Part shown: positions 33,415-40,488 of the stretch, piece after piece
Layout: each line of letters starts with the position of its first letter
Position numbering within the stretch: the stretch's first letter is position 1
Assembly (NCBI RefSeq): GCF_014195535.1
Contig: NZ_JACIBY010000001.1
Coordinates: forward strand, 561,748 to 625,747
From: Runella defluvii
Lineage (GTDB): Bacteria > Bacteroidota > Bacteroidia > Cytophagales > Spirosomataceae
DNA: 64,000 bases
Direction: 5' to 3'
Position numbers and translations under genes: made by a program
The notes under the pieces: model-generated
Databases searched by the model: none
What the model saw: the letters and a program-made list of their open reading frames with translations, nothing else
Told to the model about the DNA's origin: nothing

Positions 33415-34672
33415 TAGTCAAACCCTCGTTTGATACCGTAGGGAGATATACCTCAAACTTACTTCCACGATTTTCTTCGCTACTAACCCGCACAAAGCCG
33501 TTGTGCAGTTCAATCATACTTTTAACGTAGGCCAACCCTAGCCCAAAACCTTTGGCAGCGTGCTTGTCTCCGTGATGAATGCGTTGAAATTTCTCAAAAA
33601 TCATTTCTCGTTGGTTCGTCGGAATCCCAATGCCGTTATCCTGAACTGCTACGATGACGCCTTTATCGTCGGTTTGAACCGAAATCCGAATCAAGGGACG
33701 TTCTTTGGTGTATTTGAGGGCGTTATCAAGCAAATTGCGGAAAACATTTCCCAAATGTTGTTTATCTCCAAAGATATAAAGGTCGTTAGGGACATCTTCG
33801 AGTAAGAGCGTAGCTTGGCGCTCGGCAATTGGCATGGACAAGCTATCAATGGCCTTTTGGAGGAGCTGGCTTACCGATACATGTTCTTTTTCGAGGGCGT
33901 AGTCGCCATTTTCAACTTTGGCCAACTGTAAAACTCGCTCTACTTCGTGCAGCAGTTGCTTGTTTTCGCGACGGATGATGTCTATTAATTGATTGCCTTT
34001 TAGTTCGCCGTGTTTTTTGGATAACATGTTTACGGCCAATCCGATATTGCTAAGTGGAGTTCGGAATTCATGGGCCATGTTGTTGAAAAAATCAACATTG
34101 GTTTGTAGCAAGCGTTTTTGTTTCATCAACGACCAGTTGACAAGTAATAGGAGTACTGTCACAAAAATCAAAATTATGACCGTAGCGAACATCATCAAGT
34201 TCATACTGCGAAGAATGAAGCTTTTTTTATTGGGAAAACTCATTCGTAGATACGCTTCTTTGCCTTTTAAAGATGGCAACGATACGACGGTTTGATAAAC
34301 ATCGGGTTGACATTGTTTGGTGGTCGAAAGGCTCAATTGGTAGTCCAAATCAATTTGATAGAATGCCAGCGTTTTGTTGAGTTCGGTTCGAAAATCGGGC
34401 TTATCAATCAATCCTGCGGGTAAATGATTGACATTGGCGAAGACAAGCGTTTCCGAGTTTTTGGCCATCGAACAATGACTCCCCGCGCACAGAGAACCGC
34501 CATCGTAGGTTTCGATGGTAGCACAAAGCGCCATTGACACACGCTGGTTAAAAATCTCTTCTGAGAGTTGCCAGGAGTGCCGCATCCAAATCAATTGAAT
34601 TACTACCAGCGCAATTCCTCCCAGCGCCGACGCGATAAGAATGACCGATAGGTTGTTTCGTTGAATTTTCAT
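33368..34672 (-). CDS. Sensor histidine kinase, EnvZ-like two-helix type
   Basis: 434 residues from ATG 34672 (MKIQRNNLSVILI). Membrane helix 1 (about 9-28), a periplasmic region of about 130 residues and helix 2 (about 165-187) precede HisKA with MAHEFRTPLSN (His201) and HATPase with NLLDNALKYT, DNGIGIP and KGFGLGLAYVKSM. The sensor region contains the cysteine and histidine cluster CAGSHCSMAK, which could bind a metal or form a redox disulphide. Its C-terminal tail is encoded by a palindromic repeat. It diverges from a small Cys-rich secreted protein. Confidence 0.9.
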   Translation of the reverse strand: MKIQRNNLSVILIASALGGIALVVIQLIWMRHSWQLSEEIFNQRVSMALCATIETYDGGSLCAGSHCSMAKNSETLVFANVNHLPAGLIDKPDFRTELNKTLAFYQIDLDYQLSLSTTKQCQPDVYQTVVSLPSLKGKEAYLRMSFPNKKSFILRSMNLMMFATVIILIFVTVLLLLVNWSLMKQKRLLQTNVDFFNNMAHEFRTPLSNIGLAVNMLSKKHGELKGNQLIDIIRRENKQLLHEVERVLQLAKVENGDYALEKEHVSVSQLLQKAIDSLSMPIAERQATLLLEDVPNDLYIFGDKQHLGNVFRNLLDNALKYTKERPLIRISVQTDDKGVIVAVQDNGIGIPTNQREMIFEKFQRIHHGDKHAAKGFGLGLAYVKSMIELHNGFVRVSSEENRGSKFEVYLPTVSNEGLTRSDDSQTVKNRQSMV

Positions 34673-34676
34673 AGAA

Positions 34677-34684
34677 CAAATGTA
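34677..34684 (-). promoter_or_regulatory. Promoter -7 element abutting the kinase start codon
   Basis: TACATTTG on the minus strand ends four bases before the ATG at 34672, so a transcript from it would be leaderless. No -33 TTG at standard spacing is seen. Confidence 0.45.
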
Positions 34685-34773
34685 ACACCTAGCTAGAGAA
34701 TAAAACCCTAAAATAACAACTTGATAACAAGTGGGTAACATCCCAATGACACCAAGCAAAGGGGAGGCTGCCG

Positions 34774-34781
34774 TACCTTTG
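34774..34781 (+). promoter_or_regulatory. Promoter -7 element for the Cys-rich protein gene
   Basis: TACCTTTG is a perfect TAnnTTTG match 50 bases before the start codon. The -33 position has no TTG, which would fit activation by a response regulator. Confidence 0.55.
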
Positions 34782-34831
34782 TAGCGTTAAAACAATCAAA
34801 TCAATTAATCATTCTTTAACGTATTTTTATC

Positions 34832-35059
34832 ATGAAAAAAGTTCTTTTGTCTGCGTTGTTTTTGGTAGCTGTAGCAACGGCTGGAGTGTCAGCTCAATCA
34901 AGCCCTAACTGCTGCGACAAGTCGAAGTGTTGCAAAACTGCTTGCGAAAAAACAGAGGCTTGCGCCAAAAACGACAAAAATTGCCAAACATCTTGTGCTA
35001 AAACAGCATCGGCAAAACCGAGTAAACTTTCAAAATCAAAAGCCATTGCGAAATTGTAA
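34832..35059 (+). CDS. Small secreted cysteine-rich protein
   Basis: 75 residues: signal peptide (about 1-22, ending VSAQ), then a short mature part with nine cysteines in NCCDKSKCCKTACEKTEACA and NCQTSCAKT, finishing in a lysine/serine-rich tail. There is no recognised domain. The closely spaced CC and C-x3-C pairs could bind metal (copper or zinc) or form disulphides in the periplasm. It is divergent from a sensor kinase that has its own Cys/His cluster outside the membrane, so a stress or metal response unit is plausible. A strong terminator follows. Confidence 0.8.
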   Translation: MKKVLLSALFLVAVATAGVSAQSSPNCCDKSKCCKTACEKTEACAKNDKNCQTSCAKTASAKPSKLSKSKAIAKL

Positions 35060-35079
35060 GTTGATAGCTTGGTGCTAAA

Positions 35080-35118
35080 AAAACGCCACCCTGCGGAGTA
35101 TCCGTAGGGTGGCGTTTT
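35080..35118 (+). terminator. Strong terminator after the Cys-rich gene
   Basis: AAAACGCCACCCT pairs perfectly with AGGGTGGCGTTTT (13 bases), with an inner CTGCGGA/TCCGTAG extension. Symmetric A/T tails allow two-way function. Confidence 0.9.
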
Positions 35119-35194
35119 GCTAAATGTAAGTGCAGAATGTGCTTTTAAGTAAGAAAGCAAAATTAGGGTATTTGCCTTGGTGTAATTCGTTGAC

Positions 35195-35232
35195 TTTGAA
35201 CGGATAACGATTAACATGTGCTTGAGCACCTA
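35195..35232 (-). repeat. Stop-codon-associated repeat, copy B
   Basis: On the minus strand it starts with the TAG stop of the upstream gene and reads TAGGTGCTCAAGCACATG, then TTAATCGTTATCCGTTCAAA. Compared with copy A (15178-15222) it has four substitutions and a seven-base deletion between two GTTAT units. Confidence 0.75.
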
Positions 35233-35850
35233 GCGTCTCATTAGCTTAAAACCAATGTCGCGGCCTTGGCCTTTGAACATCGCAAGGTTTATCCAAAAGA
35301 AAGCAAACTGTTCCATGAGTTGAAATTTATCATTTCCACCTACGTCGTAGCAAGCACCAAAACCCGCATCCAACGCTAATTGCGAAGCGATGGCTTTGCC
35401 TTTTTCTGAGTCACCCGCCACAAATGCGTCGATGGCGTGGTCACCATAAGTAGGGTCAAGCATGTTATTAAAGCCTGTGGTGTTAAAGCATTTCACTACG
35501 TCGGTGGTGGCGGTGTTGGCCAAAATGGCTTCCGAGGTATTGGTAAAACCTGCGGGGCCACGCCCCATCACGATGTTCATGGTGTCGATGATTACTTTGC
35601 CCGTGGTATTGCCCAGCGATTGGGCTACTTCTGAGGCCAAAGGGGCAGGGGTGGCGAGCACAATGATGTCGCATTGTTGGACAGCACTTTCGATGCTTGT
35701 AAAACGGTCTTCGCCGATTTGGGTAGCGAGCTTGATTGACTTGTCGCTTAACGGGAATTTGGCTCCCATCAAGACGGTATGGCCCGCGCCGATAAACTTT
35801 TGAGCTAATGCCCCGCCGACATTGCCCGAACCGATGATTGCTATTTTCAT
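35230..35850 (-). CDS. F420-dependent NADP reductase-like Rossmann protein
   Basis: 206 residues. The N-terminus MKIAIIGSGNVGGALAQKF is a dinucleotide-binding loop (GxGxxG), followed by DIIVLATPAPLASEVAQSL, VVKCFNTTGFNNM and a C-terminal helical part. This is the NADP_oxidoreductase F420-binding fold, used by FNO-like reductases and many unassigned NAD(P)-dependent enzymes; F420 itself is not expected in Bacteroidota, so the hydride partner is unknown. It lies 15 bases downstream of the bestrophin gene, on the same strand, and its stop codon starts a dispersed repeat. Confidence 0.85.
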   Translation of the reverse strand: MKIAIIGSGNVGGALAQKFIGAGHTVLMGAKFPLSDKSIKLATQIGEDRFTSIESAVQQCDIIVLATPAPLASEVAQSLGNTTGKVIIDTMNIVMGRGPAGFTNTSEAILANTATTDVVKCFNTTGFNNMLDPTYGDHAIDAFVAGDSEKGKAIASQLALDAGFGACYDVGGNDKFQLMEQFAFFWINLAMFKGQGRDIGFKLMRR

Positions 35851-35865
35851 ATCTGTTTAGTTTTT

Positions 35866-36804
35866 TTAGAAAACAAATCCGTTTTCGGCTTCGATTTTAG
35901 TAGGTAAGTTACTCTCTTCCAGCATTTCTTTCAAGTCCCGCTCAATCGTATTGCAAATAGACGTCATTGGAACGTCCGTAATTCGATTTTCAAATGGGTC
36001 TTCGTTGACTTCACCTACCTTACCCATTACCCCAAATACGAACGAAACCAAGATACTCACGGGAATCATCAGCGCAGGAATGCCCATTTTATTGAAGTCG
36101 CCTATTAAAGAAAACGGAAGAATAACCATAAACACCACCATAAATAATTTAGTAAAAAAGTGGTATTGGCGTAAAAGGGGCGTGTTTTTAATGCGTTCAC
36201 AAGCCCCTTGGAAATTGTTGAAGCCTGCTAGTGTAGGTTCGAGACTAATGTTGTCAAATGCCCCTAAAATTTCTGAACGCATTCCTTCTTTGATACGAAT
36301 GCCTTGATTTTGAAGTAAATAGTTGGGCTTGTTAGTTTTTTGGAGGAGGTGTTGGTATTCGTGTTCTGACAATAAGTGCCTGATTTCATCCCACGAATCT
36401 TGACGACGAAGGTGCAAGCGCAGTGCATGGGCAAAGGCAATCTGACGGTACATTAATTCCCTTTTGTAGTCATCGACCTGCTGTGAGGAGGCTTTGCCAA
36501 TCGCGACGGCATTGTCGGCATTGGCGATGATTTGGCGCGCAAAAATGCGGCTATTGTTAATGATACTTCCCCAAAGGGTGCGAGCCTCCCACCAGCGATT
36601 GTAGGAATTGTTGTTGCGAAAAGCCAAAAAAATGGCCAAGGCACTCCCTAAAATAGCCGCGACGGAAAAGGGTAAAACTACTTTTTCGAGGTGCTGATTG
36701 TGGTATAAAAAATAAACAGCGGCGGAGAGGCCTGCCGAGGCAAGCAATTCGGTACGCATGTAACGAGCAACGGCAATAGGGTTAAATACTTTGCGTAGAA
36801 TCAT
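35866..36804 (-). CDS. Bestrophin-family anion channel (copy 1)
   Basis: 312 residues of the bacterial bestrophin (YneE-type) family, pentameric anion channels of the inner membrane. Two N-terminal hydrophobic hairpins (about 20-62 and 205-250) frame the helical body; NNNSYNRWWEARTLWGSIINNSR and YRQIAFAHALRLHLR are the typical conserved segments, and the C-terminus RDLKEMLEESNLP matches that of the second copy at 43642-44652. Substrate ions may be chloride or bicarbonate. The two copies are diverged in the middle. This one pairs with the F420-reductase-like gene. Confidence 0.88.
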   Translation of the reverse strand: MILRKVFNPIAVARYMRTELLASAGLSAAVYFLYHNQHLEKVVLPFSVAAILGSALAIFLAFRNNNSYNRWWEARTLWGSIINNSRIFARQIIANADNAVAIGKASSQQVDDYKRELMYRQIAFAHALRLHLRRQDSWDEIRHLLSEHEYQHLLQKTNKPNYLLQNQGIRIKEGMRSEILGAFDNISLEPTLAGFNNFQGACERIKNTPLLRQYHFFTKLFMVVFMVILPFSLIGDFNKMGIPALMIPVSILVSFVFGVMGKVGEVNEDPFENRITDVPMTSICNTIERDLKEMLEESNLPTKIEAENGFVF

Positions 36805-36890
36805 GATTGTTAAAATTCGTTTCTTCTCGATGAATTGAAGTTACCTTCTTGTTTTGAATCAGTCATAAGCCAGCCCAAAAAGATAGAAAA

Positions 36891-37274
36891 ATGACCGAAA
36901 ACGATATTTCTTACAAAATACGAGGCTGTATTTTCAAGGTGTTTAAAAATCTTGGACCTGGACTTTTAGAAAGTGCTTATGAAGTTGCTTTAATGTATGA
37001 GCTTCGTAAGGAAGGTTTGATGGTTAGTAACCAAGTAAATCTTCCCATGATTTATGAAGAAATGAGGGTGGATATTGCCTATCGCTTGGACATTGTGGTT
37101 GACAACAAGGTCATTATTGAACTCAAATCGGTTGAAAATCTTTTGGATGTTCATCACAAACAGGTCATTACCTATTTAAAGCTTTCAGGAATGAAACTCG
37201 GTATATTGGTGAATTTTAATACGGATGATATTTCAAAAAGCATTTTTCGAAAAGTCAATGGTTTAGCTTCTTAG
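36891..37274 (+). CDS. GxxExxY protein, PD-(D/E)xK nuclease-like
   Basis: 127 residues. The family signature is GLLESAY (G24, E27, Y30). It is followed by a core that looks like a nuclease active site: Asp67 in RLDIVVDNK, then Glu77-Leu-Lys79 in IIELK, and the helix HHKQVITYLKL, which is the D-x9-ExK plus helix layout of the PD-(D/E)xK superfamily. The biological role of GxxExxY proteins is unknown. The stop codon is followed within six bases by a three-unit 101-bp palindromic repeat array, suggesting a functional link between protein and repeat. Confidence 0.87.
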   Translation: MTENDISYKIRGCIFKVFKNLGPGLLESAYEVALMYELRKEGLMVSNQVNLPMIYEEMRVDIAYRLDIVVDNKVIIELKSVENLLDVHHKQVITYLKLSGMKLGILVNFNTDDISKSIFRKVNGLAS

Positions 37275-37275
37275 C

Positions 37276-37576
37276 CCTCCGACTCACGCAGATTTTTTCG
37301 CTGACTTTCGCTGACTAATTCTGTGCTGTTCTGTGGGTATTAATTCTGGGCAATCAGCGGGTTAAAATTTTTCTACCCGCAGACTCACGCAGATTTTTTC
37401 GCAGACTTCCGCTGACTAATTCTGCGCTGTTCTGCGGGTATTTATTCTGCGTAATCAGCGGGTTAAAATTTTTCTACCCGCCGACTCACGCAGATTTTTT
37501 CGCAGACTTCCGCTGACTAATTCTGCGCTGCTCTGCGGGTATTAATTCTGCGCAATCAGCGGGTTAAAATTTTTAC
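37276..37576. repeat. Tandem array of 101-bp palindromic units (three copies)
   Basis: GACTCACGCAG recurs at 37281, 37382 and 37483, an exact 101-base period. Each unit can fold: CCCGCAGACTCACGCAG (37376-37392) pairs with CTGCGCTGTTCTGCGGG (37422-37438) except for a four-base bulge, and each ends AATCAGCGGGTTAAA. The array begins just after the GxxExxY stop and its last bases encode KILTR-stop of the DJ-1 gene. No spacer variation, so it is not CRISPR. Confidence 0.92.
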
Positions 37577-38314
37577 CACCAATTCAGCTGCAGCGGCACC
37601 CGAATTTTGTTGTTGACCCGTAATCAAATTCTCGTCTTGGATTGCGTATGATGAGAACGGAGCAGCTACTTTGAAGGTCGTTCCTACTAATTTTTGAGCT
37701 TCGGTTTCGATGCGGTAGGGCTGAATTTTCATGCCCACGGCTTGGTCAGCAAATTCTTCTTCAGCATCGGCAAAACCAGTCCACGTTTTTCCTGCGACAA
37801 TTAGTTCGCCGTTTGATTTTTTAGCTTCTAGCAACAACGTTGTCGAGTGACAAACGGCGGTACTTGGCTTACCAGCTTCGTAGAAATCCGCAAATAGTTT
37901 TTGTAGTTCGTGATTGCCGCGAAACGTGTACATCGGGCCTTGGCCACCCACCAAAAAGATAGCATCGTATTCGTCTGCCTTTACTTCGGTTAGTTTTTTG
38001 GTGTTAGAAAGCATGTCGTTGAACCACTGCTGCTGCATGTAGCCCAACGAAATTACATCGTGAGCAGAATACCCACTAGCATCGGCAGGATTTGAGTAAG
38101 TATCCATCTCCAATTTGCCGCCTTCGGTCGATACTAGTTCTACTTCATAGCCCGCTTCTTGGAAAACGCGAAGTGGGTGTGTGAGTTCGGCCACCCAAAA
38201 ACCAATGGGCCAACCTGTTTGTTGTGAGACACTTGGCGAACTGGCTACCATTAAAATTTTGCCCTTAGTAGGTGCGCCGTGGAAATGTACGTAGCTGTTA
38301 ATTTCTGTAATCAT
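37556..38314 (-). CDS. DJ-1/PfpI family protein, Hsp31-like
   Basis: 252 residues from ATG 38314 (MITEINSYVHFHGAP). The fold shows KILMVASSP, the cap region GFWVAELTHPLRVF, VELVSTEGGKLEMD, FLVGGQGPMYTF and the nucleophile elbow STAVCHSTTLL with the reactive Cys next to His. These are features of class I glutamine-amidotransferase-like proteins of the Hsp31/YDR533C type, which act as glutathione-independent glyoxalases or deglycase/chaperones. The last five residues and the stop codon come from the adjacent 101-bp repeat. Divergently oriented from an HxlR regulator that may control it. Confidence 0.85.
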   Translation of the reverse strand: MITEINSYVHFHGAPTKGKILMVASSPSVSQQTGWPIGFWVAELTHPLRVFQEAGYEVELVSTEGGKLEMDTYSNPADASGYSAHDVISLGYMQQQWFNDMLSNTKKLTEVKADEYDAIFLVGGQGPMYTFRGNHELQKLFADFYEAGKPSTAVCHSTTLLLEAKKSNGELIVAGKTWTGFADAEEEFADQAVGMKIQPYRIETEAQKLVGTTFKVAAPFSSYAIQDENLITGQQQNSGAAAAELVVKILTR

Positions 38315-38727
38315 TGTGAGGTGTTTTGGTCGTTTATTTGTGGAGCAAAATTGGGAGGCCAAGCACACAAAACCATGTGTACCACTTTTTTGTACGATAC
38401 GCACTAAAAAGTATGTATAAAATTATGAAGATGTATGTTTATTTTTGAAGACAGATAGGTCTCGAATAAGCGTAATTGCTCCGCAATCAGCGGGTTAAAG
38501 TTTTTCTACCCGCAGACTCACGCAGATTTTTTCGCAGATTTCCGCTGACTGATTCTGCGCTGTTCTGCGGGTATTTATTCTGCGCAATCAGCGGGTTAAA
38601 GTTTTTCTACCCGCCGACTCACGCAGATTTTTTTCGCAGACTTCCGCTGACTAATTCTGCGCTGTTCTGCGGGTATTTATTCTGCGAAATCAGCGGGTTC
38701 AAATAGTTCTACACTGACTAATTCAAA
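38315..38727. other. 413-base intergenic region, mostly repeat
   Basis: About 100 bases next to the DJ-1 start are AT-rich and probably hold its promoter; 38480-38705 is occupied by repeat units and the last 22 bases lead into the HxlR gene. No gene is supported; a 76-codon frame across the repeats is a by-product of the repeat sequence. Confidence 0.8.
38480..38705. repeat. Second array of 101-bp palindromic units (two full, one partial)
   Basis: GACTCACGCAG recurs at 38515 and 38616 (period 101), preceded by a partial unit from about 38480 that contains CCGCAATCAGCGGGTTAAAG. Same orientation and consensus as the array at 37276-37576, so the DJ-1 gene is bracketed by two arrays about 0.9 kb apart. 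Confidence 0.9.
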
Positions 38728-39075
38728 ATGGGAGATTTTAGATACAACGGTAAAATGTATTACAATCCAGTAGAGTTTGCAATGGACCGAATTGGTGGGA
38801 CGTGGAAAATGCCGATTTTGTGGCGGTTGAAAGACCGTGTTATGCGGTACAGTGAGTTACAGAAAGACATTCCGCATATATCGCAAAAAATGCTCACTAC
38901 CCAACTGCGAGAACTCGAAGACGATGGATTTGTGGTAAGAAAAGTATATGCAGTTGTGCCACCCAAAACCGAATACACCATCACTGAACGCGGGCTCAGA
39001 GCTATCGAAGTAGTGAAAGTTATCAGAAACTATGGACTAGAACTGATGGATGAAATGGGGATAAATGATAAATGA
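38728..39075 (+). CDS. HxlR-family transcriptional regulator (1)
   Basis: 115 residues, a winged-helix HxlR protein: IGGTWKMPILWRLKDRVMRYSELQ leads into the recognition helix region QKMLTTQLRELEDDGFV, followed by the wing YAVVPPKTEYTITERG. No cysteine suitable for a redox switch stands near the N-terminus, unlike the second HxlR gene. HxlR regulators usually control a neighbouring divergent gene; here that is the DJ-1 protein beyond the repeat array. Start at ATG 38728. Confidence 0.9.
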   Translation: MGDFRYNGKMYYNPVEFAMDRIGGTWKMPILWRLKDRVMRYSELQKDIPHISQKMLTTQLRELEDDGFVVRKVYAVVPPKTEYTITERGLRAIEVVKVIRNYGLELMDEMGINDK

Positions 39076-39135
39076 CTTTTTAAATAATAGCAGAAGGGAC
39101 AAACCTCCGTTCACAGATTTTTGCCCCTTCAATGA

Positions 39136-39705
39136 CTACTTTCTTACAATGGGTACCTGTAAATTAGTTGGACGGTTTTCGGGTTTGTCAAAGCCTCTCC
39201 CGTCCACATGTTTGCCCCCCATAAAGAGCATATCATTGTAGATGTAGATAAGGTCATAATCGCCTACTGTTTCACCCGCTTTTACCCCAAACAATGGAAA
39301 TTCTTTTCCTTTGATGTCTTGCGTTACGCCAACTGCCCAAGTGTTTAGACCTTCTACGGGAGCAGAGTTGAGTTGGTCGGCAAACATGGGGTGTAAGGGA
39401 GTTACTTCAAAACCTTCGTCCAAGATGTAATCAACCTCAAAAGCCCCCTCAGCAATTGGGTGGGCTTTACCCCAAATAGTGTGCCCTTTAAAGGTGAACT
39501 TTACCAAAGGAAGCTGTCCATAGGGGTCTGCTGAACTTAAAATACTTCCCTCAAAACGGTCATTGGAAAAATATTGAAAATTGCGCTGAACATAAAAAGG
39601 TTCAATTTTACCAGTGCCAAGTCTGTCTTCAAAAGGACGCAGTTCAGGCGAAATACTTACCCATTCGCCACCTTGTACGTACGTTTTAATCTGCTCAATT
39701 GTCAT
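39136..39705 (-). CDS. APCDD1-like beta-sandwich protein (tentative)
   Basis: 189 residues with no signal peptide. The sequence GEWVSISPELRPFED near residues 12-27, then FYVQRNFQYFSNDRFEGS and EGAFEVDYILDEG near 88-100, resembles the repeat of animal APCDD1 (a W-x5-E-x-RP opening, a beta-hairpin and a G-x-E-x-DY strand). The APCDD1 cysteines are missing. The function in bacteria is unknown. It is 19 bases downstream of the Spy-like gene on the same strand, so the two form an operon divergent from the HxlR regulator at 40140. Confidence 0.5.
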   Translation of the reverse strand: MTIEQIKTYVQGGEWVSISPELRPFEDRLGTGKIEPFYVQRNFQYFSNDRFEGSILSSADPYGQLPLVKFTFKGHTIWGKAHPIAEGAFEVDYILDEGFEVTPLHPMFADQLNSAPVEGLNTWAVGVTQDIKGKEFPLFGVKAGETVGDYDLIYIYNDMLFMGGKHVDGRGFDKPENRPTNLQVPIVRK

Positions 39706-39724
39706 TTTTTTGTTGATTTTAATG

Positions 39725-40042
39725 TTAGTTAATACGCAATTTTTGTGCTTGCTCGGTGGTTAATACCTGTTTCAACTCGGCCTGCCATTTGGCAACAGCT
39801 GCATAAATCACTTCTTTTTTTCGGCCTTGCTTGTAGGCTTCTTCATGCCCATTGGCTCTTTCGAGGTTGATTTGAAACACTTTTGTTTTTTGCTCCTCTG
39901 TCAGCGACAGTTTTTTTGCCATTTTTTCGGTAATGTGCTTTATCTTTTCTTCCTTATTGAGGCGGGAAAAGCTGAATGCCTTGAAACTGATGGCTGAGAT
40001 GGCAAGCAGGGCCAGTCCGAGGATGATTTGCTTTGTTTTCAT
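39725..40042 (-). CDS. Small exported Spy/LTxxQ-like protein
   Basis: 105 residues. A signal peptide (about 1-25) precedes an all-helical mature part. LSLTEEQKTKVFQINLERA and LKQVLTTEQAQKLR carry the two LTxxQ-like motifs of CpxP/Spy-type periplasmic proteins, which act as ATP-independent chaperones or stress sensors in Proteobacteria; short Bacteroidota versions are common and less studied. It is first in a two-gene unit with the APCDD1-like gene and diverges from an HxlR regulator, which probably represses or activates it. Confidence 0.75.
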   Translation of the reverse strand: MKTKQIILGLALLAISAISFKAFSFSRLNKEEKIKHITEKMAKKLSLTEEQKTKVFQINLERANGHEEAYKQGRKKEVIYAAVAKWQAELKQVLTTEQAQKLRIN

Positions 40043-40076
40043 TTGTCTGTTTTTTAAGTTAACGCTACAAAACTCT

Positions 40077-40084
40077 TATATTTG
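40077..40084 (+). promoter_or_regulatory. Promoter -7 element for HxlR gene (2)
   Basis: TATATTTG is a perfect TAnnTTTG match 55 bases upstream of ATG 40140. The -33 TTG is not evident. Confidence 0.45.
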
Positions 40085-40139
40085 TCTGTAAAAAATAAGT
40101 AGTCGTATTTTTTATATATAGTACAAAAAAAATAGACTA

Positions 40140-40478
40140 ATGGAAAATAAGAGAAAAAACAAAGATTTTAACCCGAATGGTTGCCCTGTGACGCATTGCA
40201 TGAACCTGATTGGGGGAAAGTGGAAGCCCGTCATTATTCATTTGATACGAAAAGACTGCAACCGTTTTTCGATGCTTCAAAGGGCGATTCCTGATATTAG
40301 TAAACAGATGCTCGTGAATCAACTGCGAGAATTAGAAGAAGATGGGCTGGTGGAACGCATTATCTATGCCGAAATTCCACCCCGTGTGGAATATAAAATG
40401 TCAGATTATGGCCAAACGTTAGTGCCCATCATTGATGCCATGAGTAAGTGGGGGTTGCAGGATATGAAAGTGGAGTAA
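40140..40478 (+). CDS. HxlR-family transcriptional regulator (2)
   Basis: 112 residues. The N-terminus NPNGCPVTHCMNLIGGKWKP contains two cysteines, the first in the position used as a redox or aldehyde sensor by HxlR/HypR/YodB proteins. The winged helix continues with RAIPDISKQMLVNQLRELEEDGLV and AEIPPRVEYKMSDYG. It diverges from the Spy-like and APCDD1-like genes and converges with the esterase gene, so it most likely controls the former in response to electrophiles or oxidants; that is inferred. Confidence 0.92.
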   Translation: MENKRKNKDFNPNGCPVTHCMNLIGGKWKPVIIHLIRKDCNRFSMLQRAIPDISKQMLVNQLRELEEDGLVERIIYAEIPPRVEYKMSDYGQTLVPIIDAMSKWGLQDMKVE

Positions 40479-40488
40479 AGAAAGCGGG

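Noticed and set aside
37276..38705. CRISPR-like repeated DNA
   Set aside because: The units are 101 bases, nearly identical throughout and joined head to tail with no unique spacers; no cas genes are near.
38476..38706. A 76-codon open frame across the second repeat array
   Set aside because: Its protein is the repeat translated twice (AISGLKFFYPP-like units); no start context and no independent coding signal.
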